DNA of 64,000 nucleotides, from assembly GCF_001691415.1 (NCBI RefSeq), contig NZ_LRRR01000020.1:1-64000 (forward strand), written 5' to 3'. A program made the position numbers and the translations under genes. How positions within the stretch are numbered: position 1 is the stretch's first letter; each line of letters opens with the position of its first letter. The notes under the pieces were generated by a model that saw only the letters and a program-made list of their open reading frames with translations, was not told where the DNA came from and made no database searches. Positions 25,733 to 34,165 of the stretch are shown here, one piece after another. The stretch comes from Pararhodobacter sp. CCB-MM2 (GTDB taxonomy: Bacteria > Pseudomonadota > Alphaproteobacteria > Rhodobacterales > Rhodobacteraceae).

Positions 25733-26319
25733 CAGCGATGCCCCCCGGCGGTCACCCGCACCGGCGCCCAGCGCTGCAGCAGCGCGGCAATCGGCCCGTC
25801 GATGGGCTCGGCCCCGGTGCGGCCATCGTAGAATTGCGCGGCCAGCCGCAGGACCGCCTGTTTCAGATCGTCCGGCACCGCATCCCAGCTCGCGCCGAAG
25901 CCCGCCGTGAAGGCGATCTCGACCCTTCCGTTTGTCGGCACGCCCGGCAGAACGGCGCCCGTGGCGAGGATCTGCGGGCGGTGACGATCCACCACCAGCC
26001 GCCACGCGGTCGCCGGGGCCTCGGTCTCGGTCCCCTCGACATCGACCAGCGTGACCGAGGCCACGGCGGTCACCGGCGCGACCGGGATCGCCTGCGCATC
26101 GGGCCAGCGCCAGCCGAGCAACGTCAGCCGGAAATCACGCGAGATCAGCGCCTTGCCGATCCGCCCTTCGATCAGCGCGATGGCACCGCGCAGGTGTTGC
26201 ACCAGCAGCGCATCCCCGCTCGCGTCGTCGGCAAAGCCGGTGCCCAGCCGCAGATGCGCGCGGAAGGCGGCGACCGGCAGATCCTCGTCCGCCACCACGC
26301 TCGTCTCAATCAGGTCCAT
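25732..26319 (-). CDS. GTA head-tail connector protein (GTA gp6)
   Basis: The 195-residue protein resembles the HK97 gp6-like connector family. It shows an N-terminal helix AAFRAHLRLGTGFADD, then LRGAIALIEGRIGKALISRD, then the beta part (GRVEIAFTAGFGASWDAVP) and a C-terminal helix DLKQAVLRLAAQFYDGR. The ATG at 26319 has a GGAGG ribosome-binding site. A 156-base gap with a hairpin separates it from the capsid gene. Confidence 0.88.
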   Translation of the reverse strand: MDLIETSVVADEDLPVAAFRAHLRLGTGFADDASGDALLVQHLRGAIALIEGRIGKALISRDFRLTLLGWRWPDAQAIPVAPVTAVASVTLVDVEGTETEAPATAWRLVVDRHRPQILATGAVLPGVPTNGRVEIAFTAGFGASWDAVPDDLKQAVLRLAAQFYDGRTGAEPIDGPIAALLQRWAPVRVTAGGHR

Positions 26320-26435
26320 GCTTGCCTCCTGAAAACTCTCATCCGGCGGGATCGGCGCAGACACGCCCCCCGCACCGCTCGCACGGAGGGGAGCAGCCGG
26401 ACGATGCGGATCAACCCGCGCGCCTGCGCCGCCAA

Positions 26436-26464
26436 CGGGCGAGGGACCAAGGACCCCCCGCCCG
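26436..26464 (-). terminator. Hairpin downstream of the capsid gene (attenuator or RNA-processing site candidate)
   Basis: CGGGCG and CGCCCG pair, followed by GGG/CCC across a one-base bulge, in the gap between capsid and gp6 just after the capsid stop. There is no U-run, so full termination is unlikely. Partial termination or 3'-end protection of the capsid message is possible. Confidence 0.35.
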
Positions 26465-26475
26465 ATTCAGACCGC

Positions 26476-27687
26476 TTACGAGGCGGCGAATTTCAGCAGC
26501 TTGATGGCCGAGAAATCGGTCACGTCGCCGCCCACGCGCTTGGTGGCGTAGAACAGCACATGCGGCTTCGCGCTGAACGGATCGCGCAGCACGCGCAGAT
26601 CGGGACGCTCGGCCACGGTATAGCCCGCGCGGAAGTCGCCGAAGGCCACGGCATGCGCGTCGGCGGCGATGTCAGGCATGTCCTCGGCAATGAGCACCGG
26701 GTAGCCCATCAGGCGCGCCGGCTCGCCGGCCGCCAGACCATCCGACCACAGGAAGCGGCCATCACCGTCCTTCATCTTGCGCACGGCGCCGGCGGTCTTC
26801 GAGTTCATCACGAAGGCCGCATTGGCGCGGTAGCCCGCCTCCAGCGCATAGACCAGATCGACGATGGCATCGGCCGGGTTCGACGCGGCGAAATCGCCGG
26901 CCGCACCCGTCGCGACATAGCCAAGCTCGCCCCAAGTCTCGGTGCCATTGGCGACGATGTCATGGTCGAGGAACCCGCGCGGCTGGTCGGTGCCGGTGCC
27001 GTTGATGAAGGCCGCAGCCTCGGCGCGGGCGAATTTCATCGCGATGCGCTCGGCCAGCCAACCCTCGACGTCGAAGGCGGAATCCTCGAGCAGCCGCTGC
27101 GAGGCCTTCGGCATCGCCGACAGCTCGTGCAGCTTGATCGAGATGCGGTCGATGGCCGCGGTGCCGGTCTCCGTCAGCGTCGAGGCTTCGTTCTCCCAGC
27201 CCGAACCCACATCGCCATGGTCGACCAGCACGTCGAACGAGCCCGCCTCGACCGCCACGACACTGGCGATGGCGCGGATCGAGGCCGAGGCGTCGAGCAC
27301 CGCATGGATGCGCTCCGAGGTCTGCGGATCGACGAGGTAGCCGCCCTCGGCATTGACCGCCGTGTTCAGGCCCTTGCCCTCCAGCACCAGCCCGCGCAGG
27401 CCGTCGTCATCGCCCTGACGCAGATAAGCGTCGAACGCCTTAAGGTGCAGACCTTCGCCCGCGTCAGCCTGAGCCAGCACGGGGCGGGCGGTCTTGGTGG
27501 TGAATTTGCGATCCAGCATGGTCAGTCGCTCGTCCTGTTCTTTCAGATTGCCCATCACGTCGGCGCGGAAGGTCTTGATCTCGGTCACGAACCCGTCCAG
27601 CGCCGTCTTCAGCTGCGCGGCCTCGTCGCCGGGCTGCGCAGACTTCATCTCGACCGTCTGCTGGCGGCCGGGAGTGTCGCTTGTCAT
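26476..27687 (-). CDS. GTA major capsid protein, HK97 fold (GTA gp5)
   Basis: The 403-residue protein has an N-terminal helical scaffold-like delta domain (about 20-75: AQLKTALDGFVTEIKTFRAD), cleaved in HK97-type capsids. The HK97 fold follows: GGYLVDPQTSERIHAVLD, FARAEAAAFINGTGTDQPRG, VMNSKTAGAVRKMKDGDGRF, PVLIAEDMPDIAADAHAVA. Of three closely spaced ATG codons (27708, 27696, 27687), the last is best because AAAGGA lies 8 bases upstream of it. The gene has gaps on both sides, unlike its tightly packed neighbours. Confidence 0.94.
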   Translation of the reverse strand: MTSDTPGRQQTVEMKSAQPGDEAAQLKTALDGFVTEIKTFRADVMGNLKEQDERLTMLDRKFTTKTARPVLAQADAGEGLHLKAFDAYLRQGDDDGLRGLVLEGKGLNTAVNAEGGYLVDPQTSERIHAVLDASASIRAIASVVAVEAGSFDVLVDHGDVGSGWENEASTLTETGTAAIDRISIKLHELSAMPKASQRLLEDSAFDVEGWLAERIAMKFARAEAAAFINGTGTDQPRGFLDHDIVANGTETWGELGYVATGAAGDFAASNPADAIVDLVYALEAGYRANAAFVMNSKTAGAVRKMKDGDGRFLWSDGLAAGEPARLMGYPVLIAEDMPDIAADAHAVAFGDFRAGYTVAERPDLRVLRDPFSAKPHVLFYATKRVGGDVTDFSAIKLLKFAAS

Positions 27688-27745
27688 CGCATCCATCCTT
27701 TCATGCATGCCTTGCACGGGCTCCCGACAGGCAACCCGCCCCCAC

Positions 27746-27768
27746 CGCGCGGAAGTCCCCCCCGCGCG
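27746..27768 (-). other. Hairpin in the capsid gene leader
   Basis: CGCGCGG and CCGCGCG pair as a 7-bp GC stem around a 9-base loop, about 60 bases before the capsid start in the 105-base gap after the protease gene. It could stabilise a processed capsid message. Low-confidence reading. Confidence 0.3.
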
Positions 27769-27792
27769 CTGTTCCATCCCGAACCGGGAAAT

Positions 27793-28317
27793 TCAGCGCC
27801 GCAGCGCGTCGGTCGCAGCCTCGATGCCGGCCGCAAAAGCTCGCAGCAGCCCGTCCGACTTGGCCGAGACGCGCGCCGCCGGCAGCATCGGGAAGGTCAC
27901 CAACGAGACCTCCCAGAGCTCCAGCTCGATCAGCTTGCGGCCCCCGTCCGGCAGCTTCTCGGCGCGGATCGTGCGATAGCCGATGGACAGCCCGTCCACC
28001 GCGCCCGCCGCCATCAGCGCCGCCGCCTCGCGGCCCTTGGCCACATCGGTCAGCAACCGGCCCTTCACGCGCAGCCCATGGTCGTCCTCGACCACCTCGT
28101 CCCAGATGCCGATCGGCTGTGCCTGATCGTGCTGCCACAGCATCCGCACCCGACCCTCACGCGCTGCCAGCCGCTTCAGCGAGGCCGCATAGGCCCCCGG
28201 CGCGACCACATCACCGCCCTGATCGCGCAGCCCGAAGACGGAGGCATAGCCCTCGATCACAGAGCCCTCGGCCCGCACCAGCCCCGGCTGATGAAATTTC
28301 GTTTCCAGAGAGAGCAT
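27793..28317 (-). CDS. GTA prohead protease, HK97 family (GTA gp4)
   Basis: The 174-residue serine protease removes the capsid delta domain during maturation. Catalytic candidates are His63 (MLWQHDQAQPIGIW) and Ser111 (DGLSIGYRT), both in the HK97 protease context; EGYASVFGLRDQGGDVVAPG is the typical opening strand pair. The ATG at 28317 follows gp3.5 by 10 bases. Confidence 0.93.
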   Translation of the reverse strand: MLSLETKFHQPGLVRAEGSVIEGYASVFGLRDQGGDVVAPGAYAASLKRLAAREGRVRMLWQHDQAQPIGIWDEVVEDDHGLRVKGRLLTDVAKGREAAALMAAGAVDGLSIGYRTIRAEKLPDGGRKLIELELWEVSLVTFPMLPAARVSAKSDGLLRAFAAGIEAATDALRR

Positions 28318-28327
28318 CCCCGCCTCC

Positions 28328-28576
28328 TCAGAATTGCGTCGCCAGAAAGGCCAGCGCGCCATGCACCACCACGCCCGAGGCCACGCCGTACACCGCCAGC
28401 CACAGCCGCTTTTCCAGCCGCACGAGGTCTTCCTCGATCTTGCCCAGCCGGAAATCGAGCCCTGCGCGGCGCTCTTCCTCGACCCGCTCCTGCGCGTCGA
28501 TCCGCGCCTGCGCGAGGTCGAAACTGTCGTAGAGGAACCGCGACCCCCCCACGCTCTTGCGCTGCGCACTCGCCAT
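28328..28576 (-). CDS. GTA head formation protein gp3.5 (RCAP_rcc01685-type)
   Basis: The 82-residue protein has a charged coiled-coil-like front (FDLAQARIDAQERVEEERR, RLGKIEEDLVRLEKRLW) followed by a single hydrophobic helix (LAVYGVASGVVVHGALAFLA). It matches the small protein between portal and protease genes in GTA clusters. Its start shares a base with the portal stop (TGATG). Confidence 0.82.
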   Translation of the reverse strand: MASAQRKSVGGSRFLYDSFDLAQARIDAQERVEEERRAGLDFRLGKIEEDLVRLEKRLWLAVYGVASGVVVHGALAFLATQF

Positions 28577-29787
28577 CACTCCGCCTTGGGCGGCAGGCCC
28601 AGCATCGCGCGCTTCTCGGCCTCGGTCAGGAAATCCGCCTCGCTGACCCGGCGCCATTGCGCCTCGCGCTCGATGGACAAGGCCGGAACCTGATCCAGAT
28701 CGGGCCGCAACACCAAGGAGGCGCCCAGAAAGCCCGACAGCCAATGCGACAGCGCATCCGTCAGCTTCGCCGCCATCGGCAGCACGGTGAGCCGGTAGAA
28801 CGCCCGATTGGCCTCCTGGTAATTCGCATAGGTCGCATCGCCCGGGATACCCAACAGCATCGGCGGCACCCCAAACGCCAGCGCGATCTCCCGCGCGGCG
28901 GCTTCCTTGGTCTTGTGGAATTCCATGTCCGAGGGGCTGAACCCCATCGGTTTCCAGTCCAGACCGCCCTCCAGCAACATCGGCCGCCCGGCATTGCGCG
29001 CGCCCTGATGGTGCATCTCCATCTCGTGCTGCAGGCGCTCGAACTGCTCGTTGGTCAGCCCGCCCTGCCCGTCCGGCCCGGAATAGACGATCGCACCCGA
29101 AGGCCGGGCCGCATTGTCCAACAGCGCTTTCGACCAGCGCGAGGCCGAGTTATGCACATCAATCGCCGTCGCCGCCGCCTCGACCGCCGACAACCCGTAA
29201 TGGTCGTCGAGCGGATGGAAGGCCCGGACATGGCAGATTGGCGCGGCCTCGTCGGTCATGGTGAAGCGGTGCTTGCGCCCGCCGACCGCGTAATCATAGC
29301 CCGCTGGCCAGCCATCCGCGCCCGGCACCACCGACATCCGGTCCGAGCGCAACACATGCAGCTCGCCCGGCAAACCGCCCTCCGGTGCGGCCACGGCCTC
29401 CAGATAGGCGTTGCCCGACAGCAGAAGCTGGGCATAGGCCGCCTCCAGAAACTCGGCCCGCCCCTGCGCCGGGTTCGGACGGCGCAGCAGGTCCAGCACC
29501 GGATGCGCCTCGTAGCGGCCGTCGCAATCCTGCAGCACCAAGGGCAAGGCGGCGGCGGCTTCCGACAGCAGTCGCACCACGCGGAAGCCGACCGGGTTAC
29601 CCTGAAACCCCGCGCGGGTCAGCGAGACCGTGTCCCGCGCCGTCCAGCGCACCCCGCTGGCCCCCTGCGCCACGAGGCGGCCGGCGCCAGCGCCCCCGAA
29701 CCCTGCCGTCAGCGGCCCCACGGCCGAGGCCTTGGCCTCGGGCACCGCATGGGCCCCAGTGTTGGGCTTGCGAAAGAAGTCGAACAT
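28576..29787 (-). CDS. GTA phage-type portal protein, HK97 family (GTA gp3)
   Basis: The 403-residue portal forms the DNA entry ring at the capsid vertex. It begins MFDFFRKPN and shows WTARDTVSLTRAGFQGNPVG, LRRPNPAQGRAEFLEA and RLTVLPMAAKLTDALSHWL, the HK97 portal pattern (clip, stem and crown regions in order). The ATG at 29787 has GAGG shortly upstream; earlier codons read through a Gly-rich, non-family stretch. Confidence 0.93.
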   Translation of the reverse strand: MFDFFRKPNTGAHAVPEAKASAVGPLTAGFGGAGAGRLVAQGASGVRWTARDTVSLTRAGFQGNPVGFRVVRLLSEAAAALPLVLQDCDGRYEAHPVLDLLRRPNPAQGRAEFLEAAYAQLLLSGNAYLEAVAAPEGGLPGELHVLRSDRMSVVPGADGWPAGYDYAVGGRKHRFTMTDEAAPICHVRAFHPLDDHYGLSAVEAAATAIDVHNSASRWSKALLDNAARPSGAIVYSGPDGQGGLTNEQFERLQHEMEMHHQGARNAGRPMLLEGGLDWKPMGFSPSDMEFHKTKEAAAREIALAFGVPPMLLGIPGDATYANYQEANRAFYRLTVLPMAAKLTDALSHWLSGFLGASLVLRPDLDQVPALSIEREAQWRRVSEADFLTEAEKRAMLGLPPKAE

Positions 29788-29960
29788 GCCTCTGCCTCCT
29801 CGTCCTGCGGCACCTGCCGATCCCGAAGGATCCACCGCATCGGCCTTGGAGCGCAGTTATGAGCGACAGGCCTTACCATCGCGCGAGGTCACCGTGCGCT
29901 GCCACCACCGACACGCAACACCCCCGACGGAAAAGGGAGACCGAAGCCCCCCTCCCCCTT

Positions 29961-31238
29961 TCACAACGACCGCGCCCGTGGTGCCGCCACCGGCCTCGGG
30001 GCCGAGATCATGAGCTCGTGCAGGGCCCAGACCAGCGCATCCACCCGGTCAGGGCTACCAGTGCCGTGAAAGCCCCGCGCCGTCATCTGCGCCATCTGCT
30101 CCTCCAGCGCGCCGAGCCCCGGAAGATGTGCGACCCGCCCCTGCTCATACAGCGCGGCGACCGGCTCGGCCCGCGCGGCCTTGCCCTGCCGCGCATGCAC
30201 CGCCTTGACCGGCACCAACGGGTCCACCTGCCGCAGAACGCTGGCCACCAGATCCCCGCCCTGGTTCACCTCGGCCACCAGCCGATCAGCCCCGTGCCGC
30301 TGCATCGCCGCGATCGCTGCCTGCGCCCAATCCGTCGGGCTGCTGGCCCGCAGGCTGGCATCCTCCAGCACCACCGCCCGCCAAGTCTCGGGTGGCCCCT
30401 CGGTCACCGCGCCGACGGCAACGATGCCGCACAGGTCCGAGGCCTTGCCGCCGCTCACGGCCGGATCGACGGCTACGACCACCCGGCTGAACGCGGGCAG
30501 CTTCGTGGTCCGGCAGCCGTCCAGCAGGGCCTGCGGGAACAGCGTTCCCTCGACATCCTCCAGCAGCACGCCCTCCAGCTCCTGCCGCCCCAGCCGAGAG
30601 CCGCCGTAGCGCGCCTCGACCTCGTGCAAAAACGACCGCGCCAGAAACGCCCGATTGGCCGACGTCGGCGCCTGAGTCTCCACAGTAGAGGGCAAGGCCA
30701 GCACCCGCTTCAACACCCCCTCGGCCCGGGGTGTGGTGGTCACCACGCAGCGCGGATCGTCGCCCAGCCGCAAAGCGAACTGCAGCTGGTCCCAGGCCTC
30801 TTCGGACTTCTTCCACTTGCCCAATTCATCCGCCCAGGCCGCATCGAACTGCGGGCCGCGCAGGGCCTCCGGCTCGTGCGCCGAGAACAGCTGCGCCACC
30901 GCGCCATTGGGCCAGACCAGCCGCTTGCGCGTGGCCTCCCAGACCGGGCGCCGGTCGGGCGGCGAACAGGCGAGGATCCCGCTCTCGCCGAACACCATTA
31001 CCTCGCGCGCCTGATCCAGGGTCTCGCCGACCAAGGCCACGCGCCGGGCACGGCCGGGATCCCGCGGGCCCGCCCCCTCGACCTGCGCGCGCACCCATTC
31101 GGCCCCGGCGCGTGTCTTGCCCGCCCCGCGCCCGCCCATGCAGACCCAGCTGCGCCACGCGCCCTCGGGCGCCACCTGATGCGGCAGCGCCCAGAAGTCG
31201 AACAGCCACGGGAGGGCCAGCAGTGCTTCCCTACTCAA
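29961..31238 (-). CDS. GTA terminase large subunit (GTA gp2)
   Basis: The packaging motor, here 425 residues from a TTG at 31238. The N-terminal ATPase has Walker A MGGRGAGKTRAGAEWV (Lys41) and a Walker B region FDAAWADELGKW. The C-terminal RNase H-like nuclease has the first acidic residue in VVVAVDPAVSGGKASD and the last in DRVDALVWALHE. The start is uncertain: an ATG at 31349 would add 37 residues but overlap gp1 by 119 bases with non-conserved sequence, whereas the TTG overlaps the gp1 stop by only eight bases. GTA terminases package host DNA with little sequence choice. Confidence 0.9.
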   Translation of the reverse strand: MSREALLALPWLFDFWALPHQVAPEGAWRSWVCMGGRGAGKTRAGAEWVRAQVEGAGPRDPGRARRVALVGETLDQAREVMVFGESGILACSPPDRRPVWEATRKRLVWPNGAVAQLFSAHEPEALRGPQFDAAWADELGKWKKSEEAWDQLQFALRLGDDPRCVVTTTPRAEGVLKRVLALPSTVETQAPTSANRAFLARSFLHEVEARYGGSRLGRQELEGVLLEDVEGTLFPQALLDGCRTTKLPAFSRVVVAVDPAVSGGKASDLCGIVAVGAVTEGPPETWRAVVLEDASLRASSPTDWAQAAIAAMQRHGADRLVAEVNQGGDLVASVLRQVDPLVPVKAVHARQGKAARAEPVAALYEQGRVAHLPGLGALEEQMAQMTARGFHGTGSPDRVDALVWALHELMISAPRPVAAPRARSL

Positions 31239-31575
31239 CCCGGCCAGAAAGCTCTCCCGGATCGTTTGCGGCGCGCAGGCGAGCCATTCGGCGTCGCACC
31301 TCGGCCCCTGCGGCGGCGAGATCCAGCTCTCCGTCGCGTCGTCCCTCATCGCGTCCGATCTTCTCAAGTTTTGCCCGCTCACTGAACACGGCCTCCAAGG
31401 CTTTGCGCAAAGATGCCACGACCGTCGCCAACTCCCGCGACGCGGCGACATCCCCGCTCTTGATGGTTTGAATGATGAGATCCAGCTCGGCGCCATAGGC
31501 CGCCAGCTGCCGTTCCGCCTGAGCCACAAGATGGCCCGGCGGGTGTTCCCCCGTCGAAGGGTCGCGCTTTTTCAT
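31231..31575 (-). CDS. GTA terminase small subunit (GTA gp1)
   Basis: The 114-residue protein is mostly helical and charged: LVAQAERQLAAYGAELDLII, SGDVAASRELATVVASLRKA, FSERAKLEKIGRDEGRRDG. It sits in the gp1 position, first of the cluster. R. capsulatus gp1 was identified as the small terminase, which helps start packaging. The ATG at 31575 begins MKKRDPSTGEH; the frame stays open upstream through a GC-rich hairpin that is unlikely to be coding. Confidence 0.82.
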   Translation of the reverse strand: MKKRDPSTGEHPPGHLVAQAERQLAAYGAELDLIIQTIKSGDVAASRELATVVASLRKALEAVFSERAKLEKIGRDEGRRDGELDLAAAGAEVRRRMARLRAANDPGELSGRVE

Positions 31576-31618
31576 CGGTTTTTCCGCTGCTCGCTGCCCC
31601 GCGCGACGAGAACGGCAA

Positions 31619-31644
31619 AGGCCCGGGGCGCAAACCCCGGGCCT
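31619..31644 (-). terminator. Strong hairpin between mltG and GTA gp1
   Basis: AGGCCCGGGG and CCCCGGGCCT form a perfect 10-bp stem with a 6-base loop, followed on the minus strand by TTTGCC. It could terminate transcription from mltG, or, if the GTA promoter lies upstream at about 31673-31701, act as a leader hairpin in the GTA transcript. Confidence 0.55.
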
Positions 31645-31672
31645 GAAGCCGAACTCTTCCAGCTTGGCAAGA

Positions 31673-31701
31673 TCCTTACATCGGACCGTGCAAAAAGTCA
31701 A
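31673..31701 (-). promoter_or_regulatory. Candidate GTA promoter
   Basis: On the minus strand TTGACT (31701-31696, five of six to the -35 consensus) is followed at 17-18 bases by TAAGGAT, preceded by TG as in an extended -10. The -10 match is weak, as expected for an activator-dependent promoter. It lies about 100 bases upstream of gp1. Confidence 0.35.
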
Positions 31702-31722
31702 CGCGCAACACTTTGGCGTTTA

Positions 31723-31736
31723 AGGGAAATTTCCCT
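31723..31736. promoter_or_regulatory. 14-bp perfect palindrome upstream of the GTA cluster, candidate operator
   Basis: AGGGAAATTTCCCT is a perfect 14-bp palindrome, with three more pairing bases after one mismatch on each side. It lies between the mltG stop and the -35-like TTGACT, in an AT-rich patch unlike its surroundings. Its position about 22 bases upstream of the -35 suits an activator site. Confidence 0.45.
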
Positions 31737-31742
31737 AAAACC

Positions 31743-32897
31743 TTAGTTGTCGCCGCGCTGCGCCTCGATCTCGCGCCAGCGCGCGACGTTGCTGTTATGC
31801 TCGGCAAGCGTGCTGGCGAAGACATGCCCGCCGGTGCCATCGGCGACGAAATACAGGTAATCCGTCTCGTCCGGGTTCAGCACCGCCTCGATGGCGGCCC
31901 GGCCCGGATTGGCGATCGGCGTCGGCGGCAGGCCGTCGATGCGGTAGGTGTTGTAGGGCGTCTCACGGTCCAGTTCCGAGCGCCGCAGCCCCCGGCCCAG
32001 CGTGCCCTGCCCCAAGGTGATGCCATAGATCACCGTCGGGTCGGTCTGCAGCCGCATCGGCGCGCGCAGGCGGTTGATGAAGACGCCGGCGACAACGCCC
32101 CGCTCATCGGCCACGCCGGTTTCCTTCTCCACGATCGAGGCCAGCGTCAACGCTTCCTCGGGCGTGTCGAAGGGCAGCCCTTCTACCCGGTTCTCCCAGG
32201 CGGTCGCGAGGAAGGTCTCCTGCCGCGACTGCATCTCGGCCAGAAACGCCGCACGGTCCGCACCGCGGCGCAGCTCGTAGCCGTCGGGCGCCAGATGGCC
32301 CTCAGGCGGCAGCTCGCCGGCCTCGCCGGACAGGAATTCGGCATTGCTCACCGCGTTCCAGATCTGCCAGCTGGTCGCGCCCTCGGCCACGACGACGCGG
32401 AAGCGCGTGTCGGCCTGGTTGGCCACCTGGGTGTATTCCGCCGGGAACTCGGTGGTCTCCAGCGGCAGGTCCACCGTCTCGATGAAACGGTTGGTCTGCG
32501 GGTCCAGCTCGCGCACCTCGTAATTCACCGCAGTGACACCGATCCGCAGCACCACCTCGGTGCCGCAGGTCGAAGCCCCGCCGCGCGTCACGATATCGAG
32601 GATCTCATCCATCGAGGCCCCGGCCGGCACCAGATACGAGCCGAACCGCAAACGGCTGTCACGCCCGTCATACTGTGCACCGACGCGGAACAGCATCGGG
32701 CTGGTCACCGCGCCCTGCTCATCGAGCGAGGACGCGACGCCCCGAAGGTTAGCCCCTTGCTCGACCCGCAGGCAGATCGCCTGTTCCAGCGGTCCCTCGG
32801 ACACGAACATCCGCTGACCCATCGCCACCAAGCCCGCCAGCAGGACGAAGGCGACGATCAGCAGCGTCAGCGCATTCGCCGCAACGTGTTTCCACAT
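31743..32897 (-). CDS. mltG: Endolytic peptidoglycan transglycosylase MltG (YceG family)
   Basis: MltG cleaves nascent glycan strands in the inner membrane/periplasm and so sets glycan length. The 384-residue protein has an N-terminal TM helix (ALTLLIVAFVLLAGLVA), a LysM-like subdomain and the YceG catalytic domain with Glu257 in LASIVEKETGVADERG. The conserved NTYRIDGLPPTPIANPGRA and the FVADGTGGHVFASTLAEHN ending are present. It starts at the fabF stop, so the two are coupled. Confidence 0.94.
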   Translation of the reverse strand: MWKHVAANALTLLIVAFVLLAGLVAMGQRMFVSEGPLEQAICLRVEQGANLRGVASSLDEQGAVTSPMLFRVGAQYDGRDSRLRFGSYLVPAGASMDEILDIVTRGGASTCGTEVVLRIGVTAVNYEVRELDPQTNRFIETVDLPLETTEFPAEYTQVANQADTRFRVVVAEGATSWQIWNAVSNAEFLSGEAGELPPEGHLAPDGYELRRGADRAAFLAEMQSRQETFLATAWENRVEGLPFDTPEEALTLASIVEKETGVADERGVVAGVFINRLRAPMRLQTDPTVIYGITLGQGTLGRGLRRSELDRETPYNTYRIDGLPPTPIANPGRAAIEAVLNPDETDYLYFVADGTGGHVFASTLAEHNSNVARWREIEAQRGDN

Positions 32898-34165
32898 CAG
32901 CCGCGCACCTTGCCCAGCACGAGGCTTGCGTTGGTGCCGCCGAAGCCGAACGAGTTCGACAGAGCCACATCCACCTTGCGCTTCACCGCCTTGTTCGGCG
33001 CGAGGTCAAGCTTCGGCTCGATGGCAGGGTTGTCGAGGTTGATCGTCGGCGGTGCGACCTGATCACGGATCGCCAGCACGCAGAAGATCGCCTCGACGGC
33101 CCCGGCCGCACCCAGCAGGTGCCCGATGGCCGATTTGGTCGAGGACATGGTCGCGCCCGAGGCCGCATCGCCCATCAGGCGCTCAACGGCGCCCAGCTCG
33201 ATCGTGTCGGCCATGGTCGAGGTGCCATGCGCGTTGATGTAATCGACGTCCGAGGGCTGCAGGCCCGCGCGCTTCAGGGCTGCCGACATCGAGCGGAAGC
33301 CGCCATCGCCATCCTCGGAGGGGGCGGTGATGTGATAGGCGTCGCCCGACAGGCCATAGCCAAGCACTTCGCAATAGATCTTCGCACCGCGCGCCTTGGC
33401 GTGCTCGTATTCCTCCAGCACCACGCAGCCCGCGCCCTCGCCCATGACGAAGCCGTCACGATCCGAATCGTAGGGGCGCGAGGCCTTCTGCGGCTCGTCA
33501 CCGCGCTTCGTCGACAGCGCCTTGCAGGCGTTGAAGCCGGCGATGCCGATCTCGCTGATCGGGGCTTCTGCGCCGCCCGCGACCATGACGTCCGCATCGC
33601 CCAGCATGATCAGCCGCGCCGCGTCGCCGATGGCATGCGCGCCGGTGGAACAAGCCGTGACCACCGCGTGGTTCGGGCCCTTGAAGCCGTATTTGATCGA
33701 GACCTGACCCGAGACGAGGTTGATCAGCGAGCCGGGGATGAAGAACGGCGAGACGCGCTTCGGCCCCTTCTCCTTGATCAGGATCGCGGTGTCGGCAATC
33801 GTCGTCAGACCCCCGATGCCCGAACCGATCATCACGCCGGTGCGCTCGCGGTCCTCATCGTTCTCGGGGGTCCAGCCGGAATCCTCGACCGCCTGCGTCG
33901 CGGCAACCAGACCATAGAGGATGAAGTCGTCGACCTTGCGACGGTCCTTGGCGGCCATCCAGTCGTCGGGGTTGAACGTGCCGTCCGAACCATCACCGAA
34001 GGGGATCTCGCAGGCATAGGTCGTCGCCAGATGGCTCGCATCGAAGCGCGTGATCGGGCCTGCGCCCGACTGGCCCTCAAGAAGCCGCTTCCAGGTTTCT
34101 TCGACCCCGCAGGCCAGCGGCGTCACCATTCCCAGACCCGTCACCACGACTCGGCGCATCTGCAT
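32897..34165 (-). CDS. fabF: Beta-ketoacyl-ACP synthase II
   Basis: FabF condenses acyl-ACP with malonyl-ACP in fatty acid elongation. The 422-residue thiolase-fold protein carries the catalytic triad: Cys172 (VVTACSTGAHAIG), His313 (INAHGTSTMAD) and His349 (KSAIGHLLGAAG, with Lys344). The C-terminus has the usual SNSFGFGGTNASLV. It is divergent from fabG across a 199-base gap and followed by mltG. Confidence 0.96.
   Translation of the reverse strand: MQMRRVVVTGLGMVTPLACGVEETWKRLLEGQSGAGPITRFDASHLATTYACEIPFGDGSDGTFNPDDWMAAKDRRKVDDFILYGLVAATQAVEDSGWTPENDEDRERTGVMIGSGIGGLTTIADTAILIKEKGPKRVSPFFIPGSLINLVSGQVSIKYGFKGPNHAVVTACSTGAHAIGDAARLIMLGDADVMVAGGAEAPISEIGIAGFNACKALSTKRGDEPQKASRPYDSDRDGFVMGEGAGCVVLEEYEHAKARGAKIYCEVLGYGLSGDAYHITAPSEDGDGGFRSMSAALKRAGLQPSDVDYINAHGTSTMADTIELGAVERLMGDAASGATMSSTKSAIGHLLGAAGAVEAIFCVLAIRDQVAPPTINLDNPAIEPKLDLAPNKAVKRKVDVALSNSFGFGGTNASLVLGKVRG

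Noticed and set aside
25738..29862. A 1374-codon open frame on the plus strand across the GTA capsid-portal genes
   Set aside because: It is antisense to GTA genes with clear family motifs, is Arg/His/Pro/Gly-rich without domains, and arises from high GC at third codon positions.
31239..31349. Longer N-terminus of the large terminase from ATG 31349
   Set aside because: It would overlap gp1 by 119 bases, and the extra residues look like an out-of-frame reading of gp1; TTG 31238 is preferred, though not proven.
17121..31575. Ordinary prophage
   Set aside because: No integrase, repressor, replication genes or attachment repeats; gene order and content are those of the R. capsulatus-type GTA.
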